Positions 42,347-53,222 of a stretch of 64,000 bases of DNA are shown in pieces. The position numbers were made by a program, and so were the translations under genes. This DNA is from Phycomyces nitens (taxonomy: Eukaryota; Mucoromycota; Mucoromycetes; Mucorales; Phycomycetaceae). Location of the stretch: assembly GCA_022702545.1 (NCBI GenBank), contig JAHRBC010000002.1, positions 5,518,001 through 5,582,000 on the forward strand. Direction: 5' to 3'. How positions within the stretch are numbered: position 1 is the first letter of the stretch; each line of letters opens with the position of its first letter. The notes beneath the pieces were generated by a model. The model did not search any database. It was not told where the DNA came from and saw only the letters and a list, made by a program, of their open reading frames with translations.

Positions 42347-43297
42347 TGACACAAGTGTTGTAGAATGTTCCAGCAACGACCACCAACCCTCAATTTACTA
42401 GTGACTTTGAAGTTTTTACCTTGGGACAGTCGAAGACGTCACCTTCCCTTGGGACATGCAAGGCATGATCCGATCTCTTGGAATCATTTGTCTACGTCAA
42501 CAGCCCCGTTGAGTTCTAAATGTTTTCCCCTTTCTTTTCCTTTGATTTATATTTCCTTTTTTGTTTGCTTCCCACTGCATTGCACTTGTTCCTTTCGCAC
42601 TTCTTGATATTACTCCTTTTGTATACTTCCCGATAGTGCATTTCTCTCTTGATGTTTAGTTTCCTTTTTGTTTTCCTTTCGATTATTTCCTTTTGTGATT
42701 ATGCCCGAAGAACTGTACACTCTTCTCGATAATCATCATTCAGCATAAGTTATATCTAGACTGTCACTACGTGCACAGTTGTCAATTAGTATAAAAGAGC
42801 TCCATTTTTTATTCAATAAAAGACATTCAGTTTTCTCTCTATTTCTTTTGAACATCGTCCCTGAACTTGAGCTATTGTCCTGCGGGAAATACTAAGTTGC
42901 ACACTGTTAGGATCTACAAGTACTGTCTCATCGTTTGTCTGTTGTCTGTTTGTTCGTTTGTCCGTTTGTCTGTTGTCTGTTTGTTCGTTTGTCCGTTTGT
43001 CCGTTTGTCTGTTTGTCCGTTTGTCCGTTTGTCTGTTTGTCCGTTTGTCCGTTTGTCCGTTGTCCGTTTGTCCGTTTGTCCGTTTGTCCGTTGTCCGTTT
43101 ACCTGTCCGTTTGCCTGTCCGTTTGCCTGTCCGTTTGCCTGTCCGTTTGCCTGTTTACTGTCTTTATCTATTTCAAGTCCCGTCTGATTGTCAAATTCTT
43201 CTTGTTGGATTGTCCTGAGCGAAATCACAAGAATACAATATATATTATTTATATATTCTGACCTGTTGCACCACACACCATAACTCAACACGCGTCA
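42347..43297 (+). repeat. Gypsy C 5' LTR
   Basis: 951 bp. It holds a TATA box (GTATAAAAGAGC, ~42789) and, downstream, AATAAAAG. A long TGTCCGTTTG array occupies about 42926-43152. Outside this array it is almost identical to the 3' LTR, with one clear substitution seen (AAAAGACATT against AAAATACATT). Confidence 0.93.
42926..43152 (+). repeat. TGTCCGTTTG minisatellite in the gypsy C 5' LTR
   Basis: A ~10-bp unit (TGTCCGTTTG with TGTCTGTTTG and shorter variants) repeated more than 20 times. The 3' LTR has only about seven units (55505-55585), which explains the 149-bp length difference between the LTRs. Confidence 0.9.
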
Positions 43298-43298
43298 G

Positions 43299-43315
43299 TG
43301 GAGGTCGTGCCGAGG
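43299..43315 (+). other. Gypsy C primer-binding site
   Basis: TGGAGGTCGTGCCGAGG, 1 nt inside the 5' LTR and identical to gypsy A. The two elements therefore share a primer tRNA, not identified here. Confidence 0.7.
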
Positions 43316-43413
43316 AAATTCAATAACCATAACGTGTTGAGCATCCTTTAAACCAATTATACCAAGAAAACCCTTTTTATTTTTTTTAAAAAAAAAAACC
43401 TTATCTACCGAAA

Positions 43414-44235
43414 ATGACCACAAGTTCCAAGTTCCTGGCTCCTCCCGAAACATTCACTGGTTCCGGAAGACCTGACCCCCTCTCATGGCTCCAGCACATG
43501 GACCGAATCCGACGTGCGGTCGGAATGTCCGATGAGGAAGCTCTCCTGGTTGCTGCCACGCACTTTAAGGGGAACGCCATGCGATGGTGGAACATATACG
43601 AGCAGAAAATCTCCAAGTGGGAAGATTTCGAGAGAGCGTTTAAGAAACAATTCATTTCACGACATCTGGAGGATGCCTGGTGGAATGAATTAGATACCAT
43701 CAAGCAACTGCCTGGTCAAACGGTTGACGACCTGGTACTTCGTCTTGGTGAGCTGTTTTCATACCTGGGAATCCATAATGAGCAGCAGAAGATTCGTGTT
43801 TTCCTTCGTGCAGTCAATAACCAAATTGGTTATATCCTGGAGCAACGAGGAACACCCGGGAAGATGGACGAAGCCGCAGCCTTGGCCCGTAAAATCGAGT
43901 TGGTTGAAGACAAATATCATCACCCCTACCAAGCTGGAAACCGACAGGAGCCCCAGAACAATTGGCGTGCCCCACCCTCCACAGTTTCTGAGTACCCGGA
44001 ATCGTTCCATTCCACGTTGAGTCAGCTAGTAAGAGGGATCAACGCTATTCAGATCCAGTTACAGGATGCCACACCAACTCCTGCTCCTCCTCCTCCTCCA
44101 CCAGTGCCTACACCGGTTCACCACCAGAGACCTGCTTTCACCTGCTTCGAGTGTGGCCAAGAAGGCCATAGGAAGATAAACTGTCCGCTGTTGCAGCAAG
44201 CTGGACCGTCGGGAAAAGCCAACGGGCGACAATAA
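43414..44235 (+). CDS. Gypsy C Gag with CCHC zinc knuckle
   Basis: 273 codons from MTTSSKFLAPPETF. The Gag domain includes DPLSWLQHMDRIRR, NAMRWWNIYEQ and LEDAWWNEL; a Pro-rich run (residues ~228-240) and the knuckle CFECGQEGHRKINC follow. It ends GKANGRQ, as in gypsy A. Its length and order match gypsy A Gag. The frame is intact. The slippery GGGAAAA is 8 codons before the stop. Confidence 0.93.
   Translation: MTTSSKFLAPPETFTGSGRPDPLSWLQHMDRIRRAVGMSDEEALLVAATHFKGNAMRWWNIYEQKISKWEDFERAFKKQFISRHLEDAWWNELDTIKQLPGQTVDDLVLRLGELFSYLGIHNEQQKIRVFLRAVNNQIGYILEQRGTPGKMDEAAALARKIELVEDKYHHPYQAGNRQEPQNNWRAPPSTVSEYPESFHSTLSQLVRGINAIQIQLQDATPTPAPPPPPPVPTPVHHQRPAFTCFECGQEGHRKINCPLLQQAGPSGKANGRQ
44211..44217 (+). 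promoter_or_regulatory. -1 frameshift site G-GGA-AAA in gypsy C
   Basis: Gag-frame codons are TCG GGA AAA GCC. Sliding back one base gives GGG AAA AGC, and that frame is open for more than 780 nt into pol. The heptamer and the next 12 bases are the same as in gypsy A. Confidence 0.72.
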
Positions 44236-46933
44236 CGAGGGATGTCGTCGCCCCCAAAACTAAAGTCAATCCCTCAAACCCAGTAAATGTTGTACAGAGC
44301 GCAGCGGTTTATGCCGCTGAGAAAAGAGCACCAAGGAAAAAACCAGTAAATGAACCGATCAGCCGAAAAGGAAAGGAGATCGAAAGGGATAGTAGAACGC
44401 TACCTCCTCTGCAGCCCAGTCAGAGAACTCCGCTCCCCAACGGACCGTATCTACAACCAACGAATCCTTACCAAGGGCCTAGGAATCCCTATGAAGGACC
44501 AAGTGGTTACAACACAGCTCAGATCACACCGCCCAACCCCAGCATACCCCAAGCTGAACCGATGGAAGGTGTGACCCAAGGAACCAAAAGGAAAGCAAGG
44601 CGGAATCCGCCTAGGTATCTGCCTGTAGAAGTCAAGAAGAAAGATTTCTGGAACCGTCTCCAGAATCTCGATTCCGGTTTGACTATGGCCGATTGGTTGT
44701 CCTTGGACAAGAACGCGAAAACCGATGTCAGGGATGGACTCCGTTATCTTTCCCGCCGAAAGGCCCAGGGAACTGGAGCTGCCAAGGTCAACATGGTTGA
44801 GCGTGAGTCCGGATCAGAGTTCTCTGATTCAGACATGGATACTGGTACGACTACCGGTGAAGACGAGAACAGTGAGGATTGGGACGTGGGATCCCTTTTG
44901 CCACACACGATCAAGACTCCTTCGACAATAGCTCAATTGTTGAAACCGAGTACGATAGTGATGATACGGAGTACGACTATAAGTACGATTACAAGCAACT
45001 AGCCCACAGCCAGCCACTAAAGGCCCCGATTATGATTAATGGGGAGGTGATCGAAGCAATATTTGACTCAGGGGCTAGCGTATCAGTCATAAGCAAGGCA
45101 TTGGCCGATAGACTCCATCTCACTCCCAACGGCGACAAGTTGCCCATCTCTTCTCTCGATGGTATTCCACATAAACCATGCGAGATAACCGTGGACGTTC
45201 CAGTAAGAGTATGCGGGAAGTTGAGGCCCGAAACCATGTGCATCCAAGACAGCAATGCCAACAAAGATCTCTGTCTGTTGGGTATGACCTGGTGCCGCGC
45301 ATACAACATCCAGCTCAGGTTGCAAGACTCCACCATTGTCATACCAGTAAAGTATGGTGCTAGTTTTGTCGAACTACGAGGAAGGTCTGAGGACCAGTTT
45401 GATAAGCAGTCGAGATACCCTGGTGTATTCTCGGTGACCGTAAGACAAGCTGAGTCTATAACAAGCCGGGAGTTGGATATGAGCAAGGGTGAGCCACTAT
45501 TTAACTATGATGAGGAAGTTATGTCAGCAAGCAGTGACGAAGAGGAAATGCCTGAAGAAATCAAGACCTTGGTGGAAGAAAATGCAGATGCGTTTGTGGA
45601 AAATGCGGGTCTTGGCCGTATCTCGATATTGTCACACGAGATACCAACTACAAGCAGTGTTCCTATAAGGTCGCGACCATATAGACTGACATGGGAAGAG
45701 GAAGAAGCTCTTGGAAAAGAAGTGAGCCAATTGCTGGAGCTCGGTCTGATTAGACCATCCCGTGGTATATGGACCTCGCCAGTCTTTTTTGTTAAGAAGA
45801 GGGACAACACCCTACGATTGGTAGTGGATTACCGCCGCTTAAACCAGATCACTACCAAGGATGCGTTCCCGCTGCCATATATCGATGACTTGTTGGACTC
45901 TCTGGGTGGGTCGTCCTGGTTCTCGACCCTTGATGCTGCTAGTGGGTTCTGGCAAGTGCCGGTGGCAGAAGAATCGATAGAGCGTACTGGGTTTGTAACC
46001 AAACAAGGAACGTTTGAGTTCACAGTCATGCCATTTGGGCTCACATCGGCGCCGTCTACATTCCAAAGAGCCATGTCTGCAATCCTCAAGGAATATATTG
46101 GAAAATTCATCTATGTGTTCATCGATGATATTATTGTTTTTTCCAAGACGTTGGAAGAACACCGAGTACACTTGAAGGCCGTCTTTGACACCTGTAGGGC
46201 CGCAAACCTAAGGTTAAAGAGGAGCAAGTGTTCATTTGCAAAGACCCAAGTCGAGTATCTTGGACATGTTGTATCTGGCAAGGGGTTATCACCATGTAAC
46301 CGAAACGTAGAGAAGGTTCTAGCCATGGCCGTACCAGCGTCTGTTACGGATGTCCAAACGTTTCTGGGAATGGCTGGTTATTACCGTCGTTTTGTACATA
46401 ACTATGCCGCCTTGGCCCAGCCTTTGACAAGGCTATTGAAGAAGGAAGTACCATTCACCTGGGACGAAGAGCAGGAGCGAGCGTTCAGAAGCTTACAAGG
46501 ATGCCTTGTTAACCCGCCGATCCTTGCTTTCCCTGACCGTGAAATGGTCCAGGTTCTTACCACTGATGCCTCTACTCGTGGACTTGGTGCAGTCCTTTCA
46601 CAAGCCCCAAAGGATGATTTGGCAAAGGAAACAGTAATCGCATTTGGCTCGCGTGCACTCAGGGGCTCTGAGAGGAATTATGCAGCCACGCATCTAGAAG
46701 CCCTTGGACTTATCTGGGGAATTGTCCGTTTCCGGCATTACTTAGCTGGAAGAAAATTCATATTACGAACTGACCATGCCGCCTTGGTCTTTATCGTCAA
46801 CAACGCCAAGCCATCACCAAAGCTATCGAGATGGGCAGCCGCCCTTATGGAGTATGATTTTGTTATACAACACCAACCAGGTCGTGATAATCCGGCCGAT
46901 GCACTTTCACGCCTGTTGGCACCCCAGGTTTAA
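44211..46933 (+). pseudogene. Gypsy C protease, RT and RNase H, one frameshift
   Basis: The -1 frame runs from the slippery site to 45002 (linker with DFWNRLQNLDSGLTMADWL, as in gypsy A). The rest is open from ~44879 to 46933 in another frame, so a one-base indel lies in the overlap, probably near 44893. Domains in the second part are protease (IFDSGASVSVIS), RT (FIYVFIDDIIVFS; FIDD in the YxDD position as in gypsy A) and RNase H (TTDASTRGLGAVLS, RTDHAALVF), ending ADALSRLLAPQV. All catalytic motifs are kept. The single frameshift suggests recent decay. Confidence 0.9.
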
Positions 46934-47198
46934 CCAGAAAACCAACCCTATCCACTCCCTCGATCTTTGGCAAGACCCCTTTTATTTTTATTTTTGCTTG
47001 GCGGCAACATTTTATTTATTACTCCTTTGAAAATCACACAAAAACATTGAAAAAATTACTTCTTGAAAATCCCAAAAACATTGATAAAATTGTCCTTGAA
47101 AATCTCAAAAACATTTGTATTTTGATCTTATTGTTTATCCCTGAGTAATTTCCTATTGTTATATTTTACCATTTTTCCCGAGATTCTTTGTTACAAGA
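46934..47198 (+). other. Spacer between gypsy C pol and integrase
   Basis: 265 nt with repeats of AAAATC-(A/C)-CAAAAACATTG. It has no coding continuity: the integrase ATG is in a different frame from pol. It matches in position the 282-nt spacer of gypsy A. Confidence 0.55.
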
Positions 47199-47453
47199 AT
47201 GGAATACCCACTTTACCTGTCGATTTATTACTACCTTACCAGAAGTGGAGAGTATCCAACTGGTTCCACCGAAAACATAAAGCGCAAGGTCCGAAGACAA
47301 GCTTTTAAATTTGAAGTCCATGGCCACAAGTTGCACTGGAAAAACTCCCAAATTTAGCATTGTATCAATGTGGCAAAAGGGTAGTGGAAATATAGAGCTT
47401 TTTTTCATCTCAGATATTTTTTTTACTTCAAATAAAAAGTGTAATTCTAATCC

Positions 47454-47511
47454 ATCCTATTGGTTCGGGCAAAAGATTAAAAAACAATAGCTTTTTTTTC
47501 ATCTATAAAAT
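47454..47511 (+). promoter_or_regulatory. CCAAT and TATA elements of CACTA-4 transposase
   Basis: CCTATTGGTTCGGG (inverted CCAAT) and, ~40 bp on, CTATAAAATGAC, 65-75 bp before the ATG. CACTA-5 has the same two strings at about 57181-57241. Confidence 0.55.
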
Positions 47512-47575
47512 GACAGCAAATTAAAATATGTAGCACTTGTTTCCTTTTTTATCTCACAATCGAATCATATAAACA

Positions 47576-50500
47576 ATGTCTTCTATTTCCGCTCTTAACA
47601 ACACTGCCTGTTACTGCAACAAATGCAACAACAACCAGCAAGGATTCTCTATTGTATCCAAGCGCACTTCCCAGCGTCATGCCAAAAGAGCAAGATTTGA
47701 AGAAGTCTTGGATTTTGAAAACAGTATGTTATTTTCAATATTAATTTTATCTTTGCTGCGCAATAATAACCATTAGCCTTTAATTGAACTCAGGCACACA
47801 AAGTGCCGTGATGGACGTTGATGTTGAGGGTAAAAAATATTTATTTGAAAACCAGTACAGGGCAATAAACTAATGTATTCTATATTTGTAGCAATCCCGA
47901 CCTCTCAATCCGAATCCATGGAAACGGATGGTCAGGTCGGCCTACCATTTTTGGATTCTGTCCCGATGTCTGACGATGATTCAGTTGACAATGAGGCCAA
48001 TGGCGATGGCACCGAAATCACCGATGACTCTGACAATGACAGCGATGATGAAGCCGATGATGAAGAGATTGAGGTCGAGGAGTTTGACAGTGAAGGTCAG
48101 TATAGAATAGCTACAATACAAAAGCAAGCAAAAATTGAGTGTTAATAATTTTCCTTTTTAAATAATAGACCCTTTTGCTACTCCTGGTATGCCCGAAAAC
48201 CCAGTGCACAGGGCAATTGCCATTTTCGTTGTTCTGTTTGCATCCCGTTATGTGGTCGATAAGGGTGCTGTTGTCTTGATTGAGTTCATCAACAAACTCT
48301 TGACGATTTACGGACAGGACTTCCAATTGCCTTCAAGCCTTTCTGGTCTCCAAAGCATGACGGGTTTCACTGCCTTGACCAAGGGTGTAAAGAGATTCGT
48401 TGTGTGCCAGGATTGCCACACGGTTTATGAGGAAGCTGGGTCTGCTCCCCTTCAGTGCAGTTCCGCCAAGCTCGGTTCCGTTTCTCCATGTGGTTGCCAA
48501 TTGATGAAGCAATCATCATCTGGTGCTTTAGTCCCAAAACGTCAATACAACTACCAGTCCGTCAAGCAGGCGTTGAGAGTCCTTTTCCTCCGCCCGGATT
48601 TCGAAAGCAAGATCAGACAATGGAACCAGGAGTTGAAGATCGTTGATACAATGTGCGACGTTTATGATGGTGCGATGTGGAAGGGGTTGAAGGACAAGAA
48701 CGGCGTTCCCTTTGTTGAAGACTCGCGCTCACTCATGTTGACTCTCAACATTGATTGGTTTCAGCCATTCGATGGTATCAGCCATTCCTCTGGAGCAATT
48801 TACCTCGCAATCAACAATTTGCCTCGAGAGGATAGGTTCAAGGCAGAGAACGTGATTCTTGTTGGTCTGATGCCTGGGCCAAAAGAACCAAGATCAGAGG
48901 AGATTAACAACTACCTCAAGCCCTTGGTCGACGAGTTGGAGCAGCTGTATGTTGGAATGGCCATTCCAAGTTATGAAAACCCAAGTGGAGTAACTGTCCG
49001 TGCTGCACTCTTCATGGTTGCATGTGATATCCCTGCCGCCAGGAAAACCAGTGGATTCACGTCTCATAACAGTACCCATGCATGCTACAAATGCAGTCGT
49101 AGTTTCTCTCGCTTGGAAGGGACAAACAATGTCGATTTTCGTGGTTTTGATTTCTGTGCGTGGAGACTTGCAAATGGTGCTCAAAACCGGGTGCATGCTG
49201 AGGAGTGGAAGAGTGCAAGTACGCCCTCAGAAAGGCATCAGCTGGAGGTCGAAAATGGTGTTCGATGGTCGCAGTTGCATCGCCTTGGATACTTTGATCT
49301 AGTACGTGGAACGATCATTGATCCCATGCACAACCTATTCCTGGGAACGGCGAAGAGGATGGTCGAGACGTGGACTGCCAGTGGTCTGATCACAGACAAC
49401 AATCTTTGTGAGATGCAGAGGGTGGCAGAGACCATGGTGTTGCCTGCGGATTACGCAGTGTTGAAGACGAAGATTGGGAAGGGATTTCCCCATATGAAGG
49501 CCGACGAGTGGAAATCCTGGGTGCTTGTTTACTCCCCTACTCTGTTGAAGACCGTTCTCCCTGCTGCCAAGTTCAAGAATTGGATTAGCTTTGTCGACGC
49601 CTGCCGCCTCTTGATAAAGCCAGCCATCACTTTTGACGAACTTGATGAAGCCCATAGTCACCTGGAGAAATTTGGTCAAGCCTGCGAACAACAATACCCA
49701 CACACTGTCCTCACCTGCAATATGCACCTACACCTCCATCTTCGCGAGACCATTCGTGATTTTGGACCAGTGTACGGCTATTGGCTCTTTGGGTTTGAGA
49801 GATACAATGGGTTGTTGAAGAACATCGAGACAAACAGAAGAGACGGGTTCGAGTCAACATTTATGAAAACATTTGTCCAGAATTCGTACAAGGAGGACTA
49901 TACGAATGCCATCCTCAAGTCATCAGTATCTGCTCCTTTCCTTCCTCTCTTAGCCAAACTTTCTTCGTCCTTTGCCACCTTGTCTCCACCTGCACCTGCA
50001 CCTGCACCAACACGACGCCCATTCCGAATTCAAAATTTTGTGGATGCATCCCAAGATTCCGAATTCCCGATCAAGGGTAATGAGCCTCTTCCACCCTCTG
50101 CGTTTCCTCTCCAAGCTAGGCCAGCAACAGCAATGAGTGATGGCGACTATCCTCATTTGTTGGAGTATTATAAGGATACTTATGACATTTCTGAGCTGGA
50201 GAGCTATCAATACGCCACTTCTTCTTTGCTGTTTGTCGACAATCAGATAACAAAGATAAAGTCAATCAATCTTCTTGGGCAGATCTATCATGGTCACAAT
50301 GGCTCTGGCAAGGGTGGATCATATATTCAAGCTTTGTTTGGCACTAGTACGGGTGAGAACCAGACTGCATATACTGGACAAATACAGTATATGTTTGTCC
50401 ACAACTTTACGCCGCCTCTCTCTGCCTCTGTTCGTCCAAATCGCCAATCATATCAAAGTCAGCATGTTTTCGCCTTTGTGAGATGGTATGGTGTGTCCTA

Positions 50501-50680
50501 TGATCGTTCGCGTGAGGATGAAGGTGTTGATATATGTTTGCCCGGCTTTTCTCCCCCAGTCATGAGTGCATCTTGCCAGTGCATCGCCTTCTTTTAGAAG
50601 TTGCGACTGCCACGCACACAAGCCGAAATGGCGTGAAGAGGATGCTGGTCATCCCTTTGCCCAAAAAGCTTTGCATATAA
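47576..50680 (+). pseudogene. CACTA-4 transposase (Tnp2-like), C-terminal frameshift
   Basis: Exons 47576-47723 (148 nt), 47794-47829 (36 nt), 47892-48095 (204 nt) and 48169-50680, all introns phase 1 and 62-73 nt. Exon 1: CYCNKCNNNQQGF...QRHAKRARF. Exon 3 is Asp/Glu-rich. Exon 4 has NPVHRAIAIFVVLFASRY, CQDCHTVYEE, NIDWFQPFDG, LVGLMPGPKEPRSEEIN, IIDPMHNLFLGTAKRM and WLFGFERYNGLLK. A one-base deletion near 50557 stops the frame at 50597, losing about the last 40 residues that are present in other copies (ending IPLPKKL). The rest is intact, so partial activity cannot be excluded. Confidence 0.9.
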
Positions 50681-50805
50681 TAAATAAATAAATATCTTTT
50701 CTCTTTCATAAAAAAAAACAAACAGAAATAGCATTGCCTTTATAAATGTTGTCAAAACGTAATGCGTGTCAAAAAAATAGATGGATAGATAAAAAAAATA
50801 TTTTA

Positions 50806-51988
50806 TTAAAGCCCATGTCTAAGAGCCCACTGAGGAAGACTGGGATTAAAATTAGTCGGGACTGCCACGTCCACAGTTCTGGCATAAACCCTTGACAACA
50901 TTTGATGAGCATTTGCTCCAAGTTGGAGATCAACGAATCTGTCAACGACTTGGATGAATCGGTTAAACTATCAATTGCGCATCAGTAATCTACAGTCATT
51001 CAATATACTATTTATAATCAGCTCAACAACTCACTTCATTGCTTCTCCAACTTGGGCGAATTGTGCGAACCACACGTCTTCTTCCTGCTTCAGAGACTTC
51101 GTCATCTGATTCTCCCTCGGACATTGCTCCCTTTTGGAGTGCACCTATGCAGTTCCAACCCATCTCCTGGTTGATCTCAGCCCTGTTATTGTCATATGCT
51201 GCCAAACGACGAGCATAGTTCTACAAATATTATTATTAATATGTGTTTAATAGATTTTTAATATATTGCAAACAACTTACTTCGTTTGCACGACCAGATC
51301 TTCGTGAACGTCTGTTCAACGCAGCCCTCACAGCAGGAGACTCTCTCACTTTTCGGCATCTACTAATGAAATTCTTGTGGAGCCTCTCACGAAGATCCTT
51401 TTGCCTCATTCCGTCGCCAGCAAACTTGCGCCCCAGGTAGACGAGCATTCGATCAACCAACTCCTTGTTGGGAGTCACGTTGAAGTGAACATCGGTGTTC
51501 CACCTGGGCTTATCGTTGTTGGCCTCTACTTCTGCTGGGACAGTTGACCGAAACTTTGGATTCCACATGAATTTGCGGATCGCAGCCTAATAATATATAA
51601 AAGTTAACAAACTGATAGTATAGTCTTTGCTCTTTAGTATAATACTTACATAAACCTCTGTGGAAACTCTCTTGCTGGGGTTTGACAAAGCAATGGGATC
51701 CGTCACAACAACATTGCTAGTTGCACTGGTGGAGGCAACAGGAGCAGCAGGAGCAGCAGGAGCAGCAGGAGCAGCCTCAACGAAATTATCAATGGCAGTG
51801 ATAGTCTCACGGTTTCCTACAATAATGACACCAAGTCTGGAATCCATCGTTACAAGTCTGGCGTTTGATGTCACCATCTCGCCTTCCATAATGGTCATCT
51901 TGTTCTCCATGGCAACAAGCTTTTCCAATATCAGATCCATGTCAGCAGTAGCAGGACGAGGAGCAATTGTTCTTCTTTGGTTAACCAT
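50806..51988 (-). CDS. CACTA-4 accessory protein, four exons
   Basis: Exons 51650-51988, 51281-51586 (306 nt), 51035-51220 (186 nt) and 50806-50967 give a 330-residue protein with all introns phase 0 and GTAAGT or GTGAGT donors. It starts MVNQRRTIAPRP, with an N-terminal heptad-rich helix (residues ~17-55) and an Ala/Pro linker. Exon 2 has PRWNTDVHFNVTPNKELVDRML and a basic end (RCRK...RRSRRSGR). Exon 3 has MSEGESDDEVSE and IRPSWRSNE. Exon 4 has FNRFIQVVDRFVDLQLG and ends PSLPQWALRHGL. No known family was recognised. The basic segment and coiled coil would suit a DNA-binding or transposase-partner role (inference). It is uninterrupted although the transposase is damaged. Confidence 0.82.
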
Positions 51989-52159
51989 TTTCTAGAATAT
52001 GGTAAAGTATATTTCGATTATAATTATTAGTTTTTGTTCAATTGAAATAAAAATAAATATAATATACGTACAAAAACTGTTTGAGTGGGTGGGTGAGTAA
52101 GTGTGTGTGTGTGTGGGTTGTTGTAAAAGTAAGAGAGGTTGAATACTATCAAAAAGGCC

Positions 52160-53222
52160 GTTATATATAGGCATTTTGAATGACTATAAAGATGTTCCTC
52201 TATTGTCTTGAAGCACTGAGATGCAAATCGGCCTTGATATTGTTTTTGGGCTCAATCCATCACACCTTCCGCAGCATGTTTCAAAGGTGAAAAAATTTTC
52301 AGATTCTCTCCTTTTTCTTTGGTTCCCTTTATTTTTCCTTTTGCTTGCTTTTTTGATATCGGCGCCTTTCTCTGGTAAGACATTTTTTATACCTCTTTAT
52401 ACACACAAATTAACCTCTTTTTCATAGATGTGCGCTCCCATTGCAACTCATCCTTTCCACAATGGCCATCTAGACAAATACTCACTGGCCGCATTCACTG
52501 GTACCATCATCTTGATAAAAATTATTTTCACTTCTCTCTCAGATTAGCCAAACAACTTATATAAGGATGCCATCGGCACCAGGTAAAAAAATTTCTTTCA
52601 ATCATACTTGTTCCCTCTCTGACTCTATTCCATTGTAGACTGCCCTGTCTATTCACGCCATCGGCCTCCTCCATCATTCGCGATTGTAATCATAAAGGTA
52701 ATATTCTTTATAAATCTCTTTTTGCTTATTCAAAATATTATTCAGACTATTTATTAATAATTATTATTATGTGTTTTATAGGCTCCTTTGGTCTTTCTTT
52801 GCACACCATGCCCCCTACTTTGATAACCCATTTGGCTCCTGGTATGTAAATTAAATATATCATCACTCTGTTCACCCATATTAATTTTTATTCCCTTTTT
52901 ATAGTAAAACCCGCCACACAGCCCATCCAGCCTTACAATTCAAGTCCCCTTTGCCCACTCTTGCCCATCTCTTGCAATGTAAGTATCTTTTGTCACACAA
53001 AAATTTCCTCTTTGTATCCCATATCAATAACACTTCTTTATCTTTTACAGAACACTCCCGCAGCCCAAAAAATCGTTAGATATTCATATTTTTGCAGGTA
53101 TTTTTTATGTAGAAAAATATTCCATCCAAATAGCAGCAAGCAACCGGGTAGAAACGGCTAGGCATAGGAATAGGCGTAATAGTAGACCCTGAACCTAGAA
53201 ACATTCTATTCTTTCTAATAAA
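52160..53222 (+). ncRNA. CACTA-4 spliced tail unit, probably non-coding
   Basis: Starts at a TATA box (GTTATATATAGG, ~52163), divergent from the accessory gene, and ends at CTATTCTTTCTAATAAA (AATAAA ~53217-53222). Likely introns include GTAAGACATT...TTTCATAG, GTAATATTC...TTTTATAG, GTATGTAAAT...TTTTATAG and GTAAGTATC...TTTTACAG. An open frame from 52221 would give a small hydrophobic peptide, but it is frameshifted in CACTA-5, so a coding role is doubtful. Confidence 0.5.

Noticed and set aside
42926..43152. Possible CRISPR-like array
   Set aside because: The unit is a 10-bp minisatellite without spacers, in a eukaryotic LTR.
42867..43187. Open frames reading long SVCPFVRLSV-type repeats
   Set aside because: They are translations of the TGTCCGTTTG minisatellite in the gypsy C LTR in three frames; none has a family feature and the array length varies between the two LTRs.
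52221..52427. Small ORF MQIGLDIVFGL... with a hydrophobic segment at the start of the CACTA-4 tail unit
   Set aside because: The matching ORF in CACTA-5 is shifted by an indel in the A run, so it is not conserved as protein.
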